The notes beneath the pieces are model-generated. The model was not told where the DNA came from. It ran no database searches and saw only the letters and a program-made list of their open reading frames with translations. A stretch of 64,000 nt of DNA from Peptococcaceae bacterium UBA5767. GTDB lineage: Bacteria; Bacillota; TC1; UBA5767. The DNA lies in the NCBI GenBank assembly GCA_002418765.1, contig DIET01000010.1, forward strand, positions 1-64,000, given 5' to 3'. Shown piece after piece: positions 25,306-32,820 of this stretch (positions are counted from its first letter, which is position 1; each line of letters starts with the position of its first letter). The position numbers and the translations under genes were made by a program.

Positions 25306-26385
25306 ATGAGAGAGAAAAAAGGAATTATTATTGCTGGTGCCGTAGTAGGTATCGTATCTGTTCTGCTTGTCTATTATGGGAATCCGTTGAATATGGGATT
25401 ATGCATTGCCTGTTTTTTACGGGATATTGCAGGTGGCGTCGGACTGCATAGAGCTACTGTGGTTCAATACATCAGACCTGAAATCATCGGTTTGGTTCTT
25501 GGTTCATTCCTTCTATCGAAAAGGAACAGGGAATTCATCCCTGTAGGTGGATCGTCCGCCTTCACAAGATTTGTACTTGGTGCCTTGGTGATGATTGGTG
25601 CCCTTATGTTTTTAGGATGCCCCTTAAGAATGGTATTAAGATTGGCAGGCGGTGATTTGAATGCATTGGTCGGAATTGCCGGATACATTGCAGGAATATA
25701 TTTTGGTGTTTTATTCTTGAACAAAGGATTTACGCTAAAGAGAAGTTACAAAATGCCAACACTAGATGGATATTTGTTCCCAGCAGTCAACATAGGCTTA
25801 TTTGTACTACTCGTTGTGGGGGCCGGTTTTCTTTTCTTCAGTACTGAAGGGCCGGGATCGATGTACGCACCTATTGGCATCTCATTGGCAGCAGGACTTC
25901 TAGTGGGAGCTCTAGCTCAAAAGAATAGACTTTGCATGGTGGGTGGAATCAGAGATTTGATTCTATTTAGAGATACACACCTCATAACAGGATTTGTTTC
26001 TATATTTGTTTTTGCTTTGGCCGGTAATCTTGTCTTGGGATATTTCAATATTGGATTTGCAGGACAACCCGTTGCCCATACGGATGGCTTATGGAATTTT
26101 ATGGGTATGCTACTAGCCGGTTGGGGGTCAGTATTACTAGGTGGATGTCCATTAAGACAACTTATTTTGGCCGGAGAAGGGAACACTGATTCCGCCATCA
26201 GCGTGATGGGTATGATTGTCGGGGCGGCCATCGCTCATAATTTCGGATTAGCATCCAGTGGTTCTGGGGCAACAATAAATGGGCAAATTGCTGTCATACT
26301 TTCCATTGTGGTGGTTTTGATTATTTCCGTCACAAACTCAGAATGGATTGGCAGTAAAGCAGAAAATCAAAAGGAGGCTTCATGA
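25306..26385 (+). CDS. yedE: YedE family putative selenium transporter
   Basis: A 359-residue membrane protein with about ten hydrophobic segments, built as two related halves. The paired cysteine motifs characteristic of YeeE/YedE proteins are visible: MGLCIACFLRDIAGG near residue 30, FLGCPLRMVLRLAGGD near residue 102, NRLCMVGGIRD near residue 208, and LGGCPLRQLILAGEGN near residue 281. YeeE relatives import thiosulfate through such cysteines; the YedE branch is linked to selenium by genome context. GGAGG precedes the ATG. It overlaps the TusA-like gene by 4 bases (ATGA). Confidence 0.9.
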   Translation: MREKKGIIIAGAVVGIVSVLLVYYGNPLNMGLCIACFLRDIAGGVGLHRATVVQYIRPEIIGLVLGSFLLSKRNREFIPVGGSSAFTRFVLGALVMIGALMFLGCPLRMVLRLAGGDLNALVGIAGYIAGIYFGVLFLNKGFTLKRSYKMPTLDGYLFPAVNIGLFVLLVVGAGFLFFSTEGPGSMYAPIGISLAAGLLVGALAQKNRLCMVGGIRDLILFRDTHLITGFVSIFVFALAGNLVLGYFNIGFAGQPVAHTDGLWNFMGMLLAGWGSVLLGGCPLRQLILAGEGNTDSAISVMGMIVGAAIAHNFGLASSGSGATINGQIAVILSIVVVLIISVTNSEWIGSKAENQKEAS

Positions 26386-26591
26386 TGATTAAAGTTGATG
26401 CGCGTGGACTATCATGTCCCCAACCCGTATTGGCAACCAAAAATGCCATTATAGATCATCCAAAATCTATCGAGGTATTGGTGGATAACGAAACAGCAAA
26501 AGGAAATGTAAAAAGGTTTTTAACCCATTCAGGATACGATGTGACCTTCGATAGTCAAGATGAGAATATTATTGTCAAAGGACAAAAATGA
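26382..26591 (+). CDS. TusA/YedF-like sulfurtransferase
   Basis: A 69-residue single TusA domain with the active cysteine in DARGLSCPQPVLATK near residue 12 and the usual IEVLVDNETAKGNVKRF strand-helix. TusA proteins pass persulfide or perselenide sulfur between partners. Selenium-associated YedF is normally about 200 residues with an extra C-terminal domain, whereas this one has only the TusA part and is followed by a DUF3343 gene. It overlaps the yedE stop as ATGA with AGGAGG upstream, so the two are translationally coupled. It probably receives selenium or sulfur from YedE. Confidence 0.92.
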   Translation: MMIKVDARGLSCPQPVLATKNAIIDHPKSIEVLVDNETAKGNVKRFLTHSGYDVTFDSQDENIIVKGQK

Positions 26592-26592
26592 A

Positions 26593-26832
26593 ATGAATAC
26601 TTATATGATCCTCTTTTTTACCCACTCAGGCGCCATTAAGTTCGACAAAAAACTGAAAAACTTGGGTGTGGCTTGTACACTGATGCCTGTTCCCAGAATC
26701 TTAAGCTCCAATTGTGGTATTGGTGGGGAAGTAAAAACAGATGAAGATGTCCTGCAATATATTGATTCCGATGTCGAAAAAGTATTTCAAAAAATTGAGA
26801 ACGATTACACACTGCAATATGCTCAAGAATAA
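26593..26832 (+). CDS. DUF3343 domain protein
   Basis: About 79 residues from the ATG at 26593, one base after the TusA stop; AAAGGA lies about ten bases upstream. The pattern YMILFFTHSGAIKFDKKLKNLGVACTLMPVPRILSSNCGIGGEVK is that of DUF3343 proteins, small putative Se/S carriers with a conserved Ser-x-Cys-Gly motif (SSNCGIGG near residue 40). Last gene of the yedE-tusA-DUF3343 operon. Function is inferred from context only. Confidence 0.88.
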   Translation: MNTYMILFFTHSGAIKFDKKLKNLGVACTLMPVPRILSSNCGIGGEVKTDEDVLQYIDSDVEKVFQKIENDYTLQYAQE

Positions 26833-26873
26833 TCAGAAAGATTGAAATGTTTACAAATTTATTGGCATCACCT

Positions 26874-26905
26874 GAGAATCCCCTGGATTAATCCAGGGGA
26901 TTCTC
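26874..26905. repeat. Perfect 32-bp palindrome downstream of DUF3343
   Basis: Bases 26874-26889 are the exact reverse complement of 26890-26905, with GAGAATCCCCTGGAT as the left arm and TA at the centre. No T tract follows on either strand, so it is not a classical terminator. It could still act as an RNA stem stabilising the operon's 3' end, or as a protein-binding site. Confidence 0.8.
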
Positions 26906-26947
26906 AAAGATCATATAAAATAAGCAAGTGAAAAGAAGTCAGTAAAT

Positions 26948-27030
26948 ATGACCAAAAGAGCAAGGAAAGAATACACCAATAACTTGAAGCTCAAATGATA
27001 AAGTTATTCCTACGCAACAAGCAAAAGTGA
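26948..27030 (+). pseudogene. IS3-family OrfA N-terminal remnant
   Basis: The frame from the ATG at 26948 reads MTKRARKEYTNN and then, after a one-base frameshift, QMIKLFLRNKQK. This resembles the start of IS3-group OrfA proteins (MTKRxRRxYTxEFKxQMVxLYxNGK). Only about 28 codons remain and no OrfB or terminal repeats are visible nearby. The match is short and from memory. Confidence 0.5.
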
Positions 27031-27229
27031 AAAAATCAGGTGTATGAACCAACTACATCGCTTTTTCATAGAAATACTACTTTTTATGCATTGTTTTTTT
27101 AAATCACTTCAGCTTTACCACAGACAAATGTCTTTTCTATTCTTTCTCATCCTATAGATATAAAACTAGGCGATATACAGCCATCATAAAGCACTAGGAT
27201 GCATCAGAAATAACAAATGATAAAAAAAA
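27031..27229. other. AT-rich non-coding stretch before the att repeat
   Basis: No gene is seen. On the minus strand the sequence next to the 15-bp repeat is a TTTTTTTT run, which would make a T tract directly after an undisrupted guaA stop codon. This supports it being the original guaA downstream flank. Confidence 0.35.
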
Positions 27230-27244
27230 TTACTCCCACTCGAT
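27230..27244. other. Attachment site copy distal to guaA
   Basis: TTACTCCCACTCGAT is identical to the last 15 bases of guaA at 29089-29103, including the stop codon. An exact copy 1.86 kb downstream of guaA is the footprint expected of an element inserted by site-specific recombination into the guaA 3' end, a known integration hot spot in Firmicutes. The bases flanking the two copies differ on both sides. Confidence 0.8.
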
Positions 27245-27341
27245 CAGGGTAGTTTAACCCTAAATTTTATTGATTTCAGGGTGTTTTTTGTGCTTTTATT
27301 TGCAATATTAGCCGTAATTTTGCTGACTATCAAAAATATCC

Positions 27342-27399
27342 GAGCCATTTTGGAGTCATTGATTAGCTCGTGAGTCAAAAGTGAGTCATTTTGGAGTCA
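27342..27399. repeat. Imperfect direct repeats near the att site (possible integrase arm sites)
   Basis: GAGCCATTTTGGAGTCA (27342-27358) recurs as GAGTCATTTTGGAGTCA (27383-27399), 16 of 17 matching. Between them GTGAGTCA occurs twice with a 3-base gap (27370-27377 and 27381-27388). Directly repeated sites 100-150 bases inside an att junction resemble the arm sites bound by tyrosine recombinases. Confidence 0.6.
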
Positions 27400-27509
27400 G
27401 TATTTTAGCTCACAAGTTTTTTTCATCTTACAAAATAGATTTGCATTTAATAAGCTTATTACATTTTTGTCGAAGATCCTTAAATTTTTATTTCATAATA
27501 AATTCCTAC

Positions 27510-28778
27510 TTAATCGCTTATTCTTCTATATTTTATACTTCTTCCTTGGCCTGTAACTTCAATTGCATTTTTCTCAATAAGCTTATTTAAAATACGGATT
27601 GTTTTAGCCTTATTGAAACTAGATAGCTTCTCTATTTCTTTTCTACTCAAAGATTTATTATTGATAAGTAACTCATACACTATTTGTTCTTCTTTTGTGA
27701 GAACGCCAGAGTCTTTTCTTATGACTGGAAGTACAATAGAAATAGAATTTGGATACACTTTGAAATCAGGTTGAATAACTGCATCCTGATAAGCTTGCTT
27801 TATCCTTTTTATACCTGTACCAAATTTTTCAATATATCTTAATCTGAAAAACAGATTACCTAGGATTGGATTTCTAAGTAAAGATATTTGTCCATCCACA
27901 TATTCTTCCTTTGACATACCAGTTGGTAGCCCCCCTGGTGAAACAATTTCAATCTGATCATCATACATTGATATTTTGATAGAAGACTTTATATCCCATA
28001 GACGATGAACAATACTATTTGCTAAAGCCTCTCTAAAAGCCTTTTCAGGTATAAGTTCTTTGCGAACTCTTTCTGAGCCAATAATTTCATCAATAACATA
28101 ATACTTTTCAAACAAATGCATTGCTTTTTCAAACTGCTCAAGCACCGATATGCTTTCAATGATTTCCCTATCAAGGAATTCATCTAATGTTTCTCCAAAA
28201 CGTACCATGTCAATGCCTGGATATGAGTTGTCATCAGATAGTAACTCAGCCACTCGGTTAAATTTTCCTTCTTCAAAATATAAATCTAAGGTTTTCATAA
28301 TATCCTCATTTAGTTTATGAATACCCAGTTTCTCAACTAATTTACTTTCCAGATAATTAAAACTTAATTCATTATTGAAAGCCTGCATTTCTTCATAATT
28401 TCTATTAGTTCCCTCTAGGATTAACCGATTTAACTCTATACGATCAATTTCAATCGTAGATGTATCAGTACGTTTGTATGCTTTGTTCTTATAAAAATAC
28501 GGTTTATGAACGCCTTGATATACATCTAAAGAAATGGTTCTATTCTTAGCATCAACACTAATAGTATATTCCGGCATCGGCTTTATGCTATCGTTAATTT
28601 TGTTCTCTATACTTAAACACGCTTCATCCAAATTGCTTAAACCAACTATATCACCATTATCTGAAATGCCAAAGATAATTTTACCACTTTTATAATTAGC
28701 AAAAGCACTCACCGTTTTTAAAAATGTATTTGAAACACTTTGTTTGTATTCTAAGTCTTCACGCTCAATTATTCCCAT
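27510..28778 (-). CDS. AlbA_2 (Schlafen-like) domain ATP-binding regulator
   Basis: About 422 residues from the ATG at 28778 with GGAGGG upstream. Residues about 1-115 are an AlbA_2 domain (EREDLEYKQSV, GKIIFGISDNGDIVGL, KPYFYKNKAYKR). Residues about 235-345 form a GHKL-type ATP-binding region (EALANSIVHRLWDIKSSIKI, EIVSPGGLPTGM, GTGIKRI). A winged helix lies at the C-terminus (SRKEIEKLSSFNKAKTIRILNKLIE). It is typical of the COG2865 family of predicted regulators often found on mobile elements. It is the only gene between the two att copies, and its AT-rich composition differs from guaA. The biological role is unknown. Confidence 0.88.
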   Translation of the reverse strand: MGIIEREDLEYKQSVSNTFLKTVSAFANYKSGKIIFGISDNGDIVGLSNLDEACLSIENKINDSIKPMPEYTISVDAKNRTISLDVYQGVHKPYFYKNKAYKRTDTSTIEIDRIELNRLILEGTNRNYEEMQAFNNELSFNYLESKLVEKLGIHKLNEDIMKTLDLYFEEGKFNRVAELLSDDNSYPGIDMVRFGETLDEFLDREIIESISVLEQFEKAMHLFEKYYVIDEIIGSERVRKELIPEKAFREALANSIVHRLWDIKSSIKISMYDDQIEIVSPGGLPTGMSKEEYVDGQISLLRNPILGNLFFRLRYIEKFGTGIKRIKQAYQDAVIQPDFKVYPNSISIVLPVIRKDSGVLTKEEQIVYELLINNKSLSRKEIEKLSSFNKAKTIRILNKLIEKNAIEVTGQGRSIKYRRISD

Positions 28779-28829
28779 CACAACATCCCTCCTCTATAGC
28801 AATATTATATCAAATTCATTAGATTTTGT

Positions 28830-28877
28830 AACGTAAATGTTTTCGTTGCACTTATCGTTGCGTTTTGCAACGTAAAT
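28830..28877. promoter_or_regulatory. Operator-like repeats upstream of the AlbA_2 gene
   Basis: AACGTAAAT occurs at 28830-28838 and 28869-28877. Between them CGTTGC (28856-28861) and GCAACG (28867-28872) form an exact inverted repeat, and another CGTTGC is nearby. The cluster sits 50-100 bases upstream of the start codon, so self-control by the AlbA_2 protein's winged helix is a plausible reading. Confidence 0.5.
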
Positions 28878-29009
28878 TAGCACTATAAAAATAAACTCAC
28901 TTATTTCTTCAAATGTTCAAAGTGAAGAATTAAATGAGTTTAAAAAGCGTATTTTCAAATGTTAAAAATGAATGTCTAATCGACTCCATTTTTCTTCAAA
29001 ATTGTGATA

Positions 29010-29031
29010 TTAGAATCAAATTAGAATCAAA
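29010..29031. repeat. Tandem 11-bp repeat next to the guaA-side att copy
   Basis: TTAGAATCAAA is repeated head-to-tail at 29010-29020 and 29021-29031, about 60 bases inside the guaA junction. Along with the repeats at 27342-27399 it may represent recombinase or excisionase binding sites. The rest of the 28878-29088 interval is AT-rich and holds no recognisable gene. Confidence 0.55.
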
Positions 29032-29088
29032 TAAAATAAACGAAACATCATCATTTGACACAAAACGATAAATAGAACAACTATTCTG

Positions 29089-29103
29089 TTACTCCCACTC
29101 GAT
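29089..29103. other. Attachment site copy within the guaA 3' end
   Basis: The final 15 bases of guaA, including its stop codon, match 27230-27244 exactly. Because the repeat restores the same C-terminal codons, the element leaves GuaA intact, as is usual for guaA-targeting elements. Confidence 0.8.
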
Positions 29104-30633
29104 TGTTGCTGGTGGCTTCGAAGTAATATCATATGCTACCCGGTTGACATGAGGCACCTCATTGACAATTCTTGAAGACATCTTCTGTAAGAGATCATAA
29201 GGCAATCTGGCCCAATCCGCTGTCATGGCATCATCACTGGTCACCGCTCGCACAATGACCGTATAGGCATACGTTCTCTCGTCCCCCATCACACCCACAG
29301 ATTTCATGTCTGGCAAGACTGCAAAATATTGCCATACATCCCGATCAAGCCCCGCTTTGGCAATCTCTGAGGTCACAATAAAATCTGCTTCCTTCAGGAT
29401 TTCTAATTTCTCCTTGGTGATGACATTGAGGACTCGGATACCCAAACCAGGTCCAGGAAACGGCTGACGCCAGACAATTTCTTTGGGCATTCCCAGTGCT
29501 TCTCCCACCAAGCGAACCTCATCTTTAAACAAAGTACGCAGCGGTTCTATCAACTGAAACTGCATATCCTCAGGTAGACCACCCACATTATGATGCGACT
29601 TGATGGTCGCCGCTGTATCCGTGCCACTTTCAATCACATCAGAATATAGCGTACCCTGGACCAGAAAATCCATATCGCCCAGCTTGGACGCCTCTTCCTC
29701 AAACACACGAATAAACTCTTCCCCGATGATCTTGCGTTTCATCTCAGGATCTTCCACACCTGCCAACTTGGTTAAAAAACGGTCCTTGGCATCAACACAA
29801 ATCAGATTCAGCCCAAACTCACCCTTAAACGTTTTCTCTACCTGCTCCGCCTCATTCTTGCGCAAGAGTCCATGATCCACGAAGACACAAGTAAGATTCT
29901 CCTTGATTGCCCGGTTAACCAGCAAGGCAGAAACAGCCGAATCCACACCACCAGACAAAGCACACAGCACCTGCTTGTCCCCGACCAGGCGACGAATACG
30001 ATCCACCTCATCATCAATATAAGTATCCATGGTCCAATTGCCCTTCAGATGACACACATCATATAGAAAATGTTTGAGCATATCCTGGCCGTGGGGCGTA
30101 TGGCGCACCTCAGGATGAAACTGAACGCCATACATTCTCTTTTCTTTGTGCGCCATCGACGTTACCGGACTCGAATCCGTCCTGGAAGTTACCAAAAATC
30201 CTTCTGGTGCTTGGGCAATAAAATCCCCATGACTCATCCAGCACTGCTGTTCCCGAGGAAGACCATCCATTAGGGCATCCTGATCAATAACATGCAATTC
30301 CGTCTTGCCATACTCCCGGGTGTCTGTAGCTTTTTTTACTTCTCCACCCAAGTCCTTTGCCATCAGCTGCATACCATAACAAATACCCAAAATAGGAATA
30401 CCCAGCTCATAAATTCTGGGATCTAATTTTGGTGCTTTTTCACCATAAACAGACGAAGGACCACCACTAAAAATGATGGCTCTTGGGCTTTTCTTTTCAA
30501 TCTCTTCAATGGGTGTAAAAAAAGGAATCATCTCACAATATACATGAGCCTCCCGCACCCTTCTGGCAATCAACTGGTTGTACTGCCCCCCAAAATCAAG
30601 GACCAGCACCAATTCCTCTTTCAAATGCTCCAT
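29089..30633 (-). CDS. guaA: GMP synthase (glutamine-hydrolysing)
   Basis: A full-length 514-residue GuaA that aminates XMP to GMP. The class I glutamine amidotransferase half has the nucleophile in GICYGMQL near residue 84 and VQFHPEV near residue 171. The ATP pyrophosphatase half starts with the PP-loop ALSGGVDSAVSALL near residue 225. The C-terminus (PPATIEWE) is canonical. AGGGGG precedes the ATG. It lies 12 bases downstream of hpt, so the two form a purine salvage/GMP operon. Its last 15 bases double as the attachment site of the mini-element. Confidence 0.98.
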   Translation of the reverse strand: MEHLKEELVLVLDFGGQYNQLIARRVREAHVYCEMIPFFTPIEEIEKKSPRAIIFSGGPSSVYGEKAPKLDPRIYELGIPILGICYGMQLMAKDLGGEVKKATDTREYGKTELHVIDQDALMDGLPREQQCWMSHGDFIAQAPEGFLVTSRTDSSPVTSMAHKEKRMYGVQFHPEVRHTPHGQDMLKHFLYDVCHLKGNWTMDTYIDDEVDRIRRLVGDKQVLCALSGGVDSAVSALLVNRAIKENLTCVFVDHGLLRKNEAEQVEKTFKGEFGLNLICVDAKDRFLTKLAGVEDPEMKRKIIGEEFIRVFEEEASKLGDMDFLVQGTLYSDVIESGTDTAATIKSHHNVGGLPEDMQFQLIEPLRTLFKDEVRLVGEALGMPKEIVWRQPFPGPGLGIRVLNVITKEKLEILKEADFIVTSEIAKAGLDRDVWQYFAVLPDMKSVGVMGDERTYAYTVIVRAVTSDDAMTADWARLPYDLLQKMSSRIVNEVPHVNRVAYDITSKPPATIEWE

Positions 30634-30645
30634 CGTGCCCCCTTC

Positions 30646-31197
30646 TTACTCATAAGCCGCAGGCTTCAGAACCACTACCTCTGGATAATTGCGATAGAAC
30701 TGGCCAAAATCAAGACCATAGCCCACCACAAATTCATTGGGCACAGCAAAGCCACAATAATCAATATCCACATCAATCTCCCGGCGCTCCGGTTTATCCA
30801 AAAACGTACAAACCTTCACGGAAGCCGGATCCCTGGCCAAAAGATATTTCTTCAAATAACTAAGCGTAAGCCCAGTATCCACGATATCCTCAACGATCAA
30901 GACATCCTTTCCAGCGATGTCCTCCTCGAGGTCCTTGTTAATCTTTACCACACCAGACGAACGCGTCGTTTCTCCATAACTGGAAACCACCATGGTATCC
31001 AGCACTGCTTTACGGTTGATCTGACGGATCAAATCAGCGGCAAAAATGAGAGAACCACGCAAAATACAGACAACAATCAGCTCTCTGCCAGAATCCTTGT
31101 AATCCTTCGAAATCAGGGCACCCAACTCCTTCACCTTATCACTGATCTCTTGTTTGGTAAGAAGCACCTTCTCAATATGATCATCAAAAAAATTCAT
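30646..31197 (-). CDS. hpt: Hypoxanthine phosphoribosyltransferase
   Basis: A 183-residue purine salvage enzyme converting hypoxanthine or guanine plus PRPP to IMP or GMP. The PRPP-binding motif DVLIVEDIVDTGLTLSYL lies near residue 98, and the flexible-loop SSYGETTRSSG near residue 71. Length is normal. AGGAGGG precedes the ATG. It is first in the hpt-guaA operon, with an extended -10 promoter at 31225-31230. The order hpt then guaA fits direct channelling of salvaged bases to GMP. Confidence 0.96.
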   Translation of the reverse strand: MNFFDDHIEKVLLTKQEISDKVKELGALISKDYKDSGRELIVVCILRGSLIFAADLIRQINRKAVLDTMVVSSYGETTRSSGVVKINKDLEEDIAGKDVLIVEDIVDTGLTLSYLKKYLLARDPASVKVCTFLDKPERREIDVDIDYCGFAVPNEFVVGYGLDFGQFYRNYPEVVVLKPAAYE

Positions 31198-31224
31198 CGC
31201 CTACCCTCCTAAATTGATAACGGT

Positions 31225-31230
31225 ATTATA
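31225..31230 (-). promoter_or_regulatory. Extended -10 promoter of hpt-guaA
   Basis: The minus strand reads GTGCTATAATACC, a consensus TATAAT with the TGn extension, about 30 bases before the hpt start. A weak TTTCTT stands 17 bases further upstream. No purine riboswitch core could be recognised. Confidence 0.6.
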
Positions 31231-31498
31231 GCACTTAGCACCCAACAAAGAAACACCGTAACCACAAAAGACATAACTTTGGACGAAGATGAAGCCAGTT
31301 TACCTCCCTACTCATTTGTTTTCTTTTTTTAGAAAACATGCTGTGTGACACCCAAAAAACTAGCGCTTCCAACCCAAAACTGTTACAATATTTTTTAGTT
31401 AGCCAATCTTCTTGCCGTCAAATCTAGTCGGACATCTAGACGACTAACTTTAGTTTTTTTGTAGTTTCATTCAAAATATTTCTTTTATGGAGGTACAT
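31231..31498. other. Divergent intergenic region with a leader hairpin before the MFS gene
   Basis: Besides the hpt promoter, the plus strand holds TACAAT at 31384-31389, and an AGTCG/CGACT hairpin (31426-31430 and 31441-31445) followed by a T-rich run to 31460. An alternative long-range stem, AGTTAG (31397-31402) with CTAACT (31444-31449), overlaps the hairpin. No other element is recognised. Confidence 0.35.
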
Positions 31499-32746
31499 GT
31501 GGAAAAAACATCCAAACTCAAAAACCCCAGGGTTATCCTGGTGGCGGCCACAGGCATCAACTTAACACTCGGCGTATTGTATTCCTGGAGCATCATCTCC
31601 AAAAATCTAGTCAATGTACTAGGCTGGAGTAACAGCGCCGCTTCACTGCCTTACACGATAGCCATCGTCGTCTTTGCTATCGCTCTTTTGGTCGCCGGTC
31701 GTCTACAAGACAAAATGGGTCCTAAACGCTTTGTTATGGCTGGTGTCATCCTGACCGGAACTGGCCTTTTTCTGTCCAGCTTTAGCACCACACCCGGCAT
31801 GATGGTGCTTACCTACGGTGTTCTGGTTGGCACCGGAATCGGCTTTGGCTATTCCTGCGTCACCCCCGCCGTCATGAAATGGTGGCACAGAGATAAAAAA
31901 GGCATGGTCACAGGCATCGTAGTCGGTGGATTCGGCGTCGCGTCTGTATACGTCGCACCTGTCACCAGCTTCTTGATCGCTACTTTCGCTCTCTCAGCCA
32001 CATTTCGCATACTAGGGGCCTTCGTGCTATTGACTGGTTTGCCTCTGTCCATGCTGATTACCAATCCTCCCGCAGGTTACATCGCCAAAGCACCAGCATT
32101 AAAGGCCGGCGAAGCCGAGAAACCCGCCATCAAAGGTTGGAACTACGATTGGAAAGAAATGCTCCGCACACGCCAATTTTACATGCTCTGGCTTATGTTT
32201 GCCTTAGCCTCTTCAGCTGGTCTCTTGATTATTGGGAGCATCTCCTTGATTGCCGTTGAGCAAGCAAGCTTTGAAGCTGGTTTTTTGCTGGTAGGACTAT
32301 TGGCTATCTTCAACGCCACAGGCCGTATTGGGGGTGGTATACTCTCCGATAAAATCGGTCGAATCCGTACCCTGCAACTAATGATACTGCTACAAGGCAT
32401 CAATATGCTGGCCTTTTCCTTCTACAGCACAGCTTTCATGATTGCCGTGGGAACGGCTGCCGCCGGCATCGCCTATGGTGCCTTGCTGAGCATCTTTCCC
32501 TCTATCACCTCTGATTATTTCGGCATGAAAAACTTTGGACTGAACTATGGTGTTCTCTATACTGCCTGGGGTATCTCCGGCGCCATCGGCCCGGTGATTG
32601 CCGCCGCCGTCAAGGATCTAACAGGAACCTTTACCATGGCCTACTTGATTTCTGCCGGCCTGCTGGCCCTGACCCTGGTTGTCACCTTCATCATCAAACC
32701 AGTCACTGGAAAAAAAGAAGCAGCCCAACTCAGGGAAGCCATTTAA
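31499..32746 (+). CDS. OFA family major facilitator transporter (oxalate/formate antiporter-like)
   Basis: About 415 residues from the GTG at 31499, which has GGAGG five bases upstream. Twelve membrane segments are expected. Family landmarks are the first helix ATGINLTLGVLYSWSI, the loop AGRLQDKMGPKRF near residue 70, and the second-half equivalent GGGILSDKIGRIRT near residue 280. OFA proteins carry small carboxylates such as oxalate, formate or pyruvate, and the substrate cannot be told from sequence. It is the only plus-strand gene in this stretch and ends at a shared bidirectional terminator. Confidence 0.9.
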   Translation: MEKTSKLKNPRVILVAATGINLTLGVLYSWSIISKNLVNVLGWSNSAASLPYTIAIVVFAIALLVAGRLQDKMGPKRFVMAGVILTGTGLFLSSFSTTPGMMVLTYGVLVGTGIGFGYSCVTPAVMKWWHRDKKGMVTGIVVGGFGVASVYVAPVTSFLIATFALSATFRILGAFVLLTGLPLSMLITNPPAGYIAKAPALKAGEAEKPAIKGWNYDWKEMLRTRQFYMLWLMFALASSAGLLIIGSISLIAVEQASFEAGFLLVGLLAIFNATGRIGGGILSDKIGRIRTLQLMILLQGINMLAFSFYSTAFMIAVGTAAAGIAYGALLSIFPSITSDYFGMKNFGLNYGVLYTAWGISGAIGPVIAAAVKDLTGTFTMAYLISAGLLALTLVVTFIIKPVTGKKEAAQLREAI

Positions 32747-32764
32747 CCACTTTAATTAATTAAG

Positions 32765-32804
32765 AAAAAGGTGTTTACATCCATATGGATGCAAACACCT
32801 TTTT
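32765..32804. terminator. Bidirectional intrinsic terminator
   Basis: AAAAAGGTGTTT (32765-32776) pairs with AAACACCTTTTT (32793-32804), extended by the inner 14-bp palindrome CATCCATATGGATG, with one mismatch. It has a T tract in both directions and separates the convergent MFS and M24 peptidase genes. Confidence 0.88.
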
Positions 32805-32820
32805 TATGAATTATTTAACG

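Noticed and set aside
26874..26905. Classical rho-independent terminator
   Set aside because: The stem is perfect but no T tract follows on either strand, so it was recorded as a palindrome instead.
30544..31212. 222-codon plus-strand open frame opposite guaA/hpt
   Set aside because: It covers hpt and the guaA start on the other strand and has no recognisable domain. Shadow frame.
31198..31486. Purine riboswitch upstream of hpt-guaA
   Set aside because: The conserved core loops of the purine aptamer could not be found. An ordinary extended -10 promoter explains the region.
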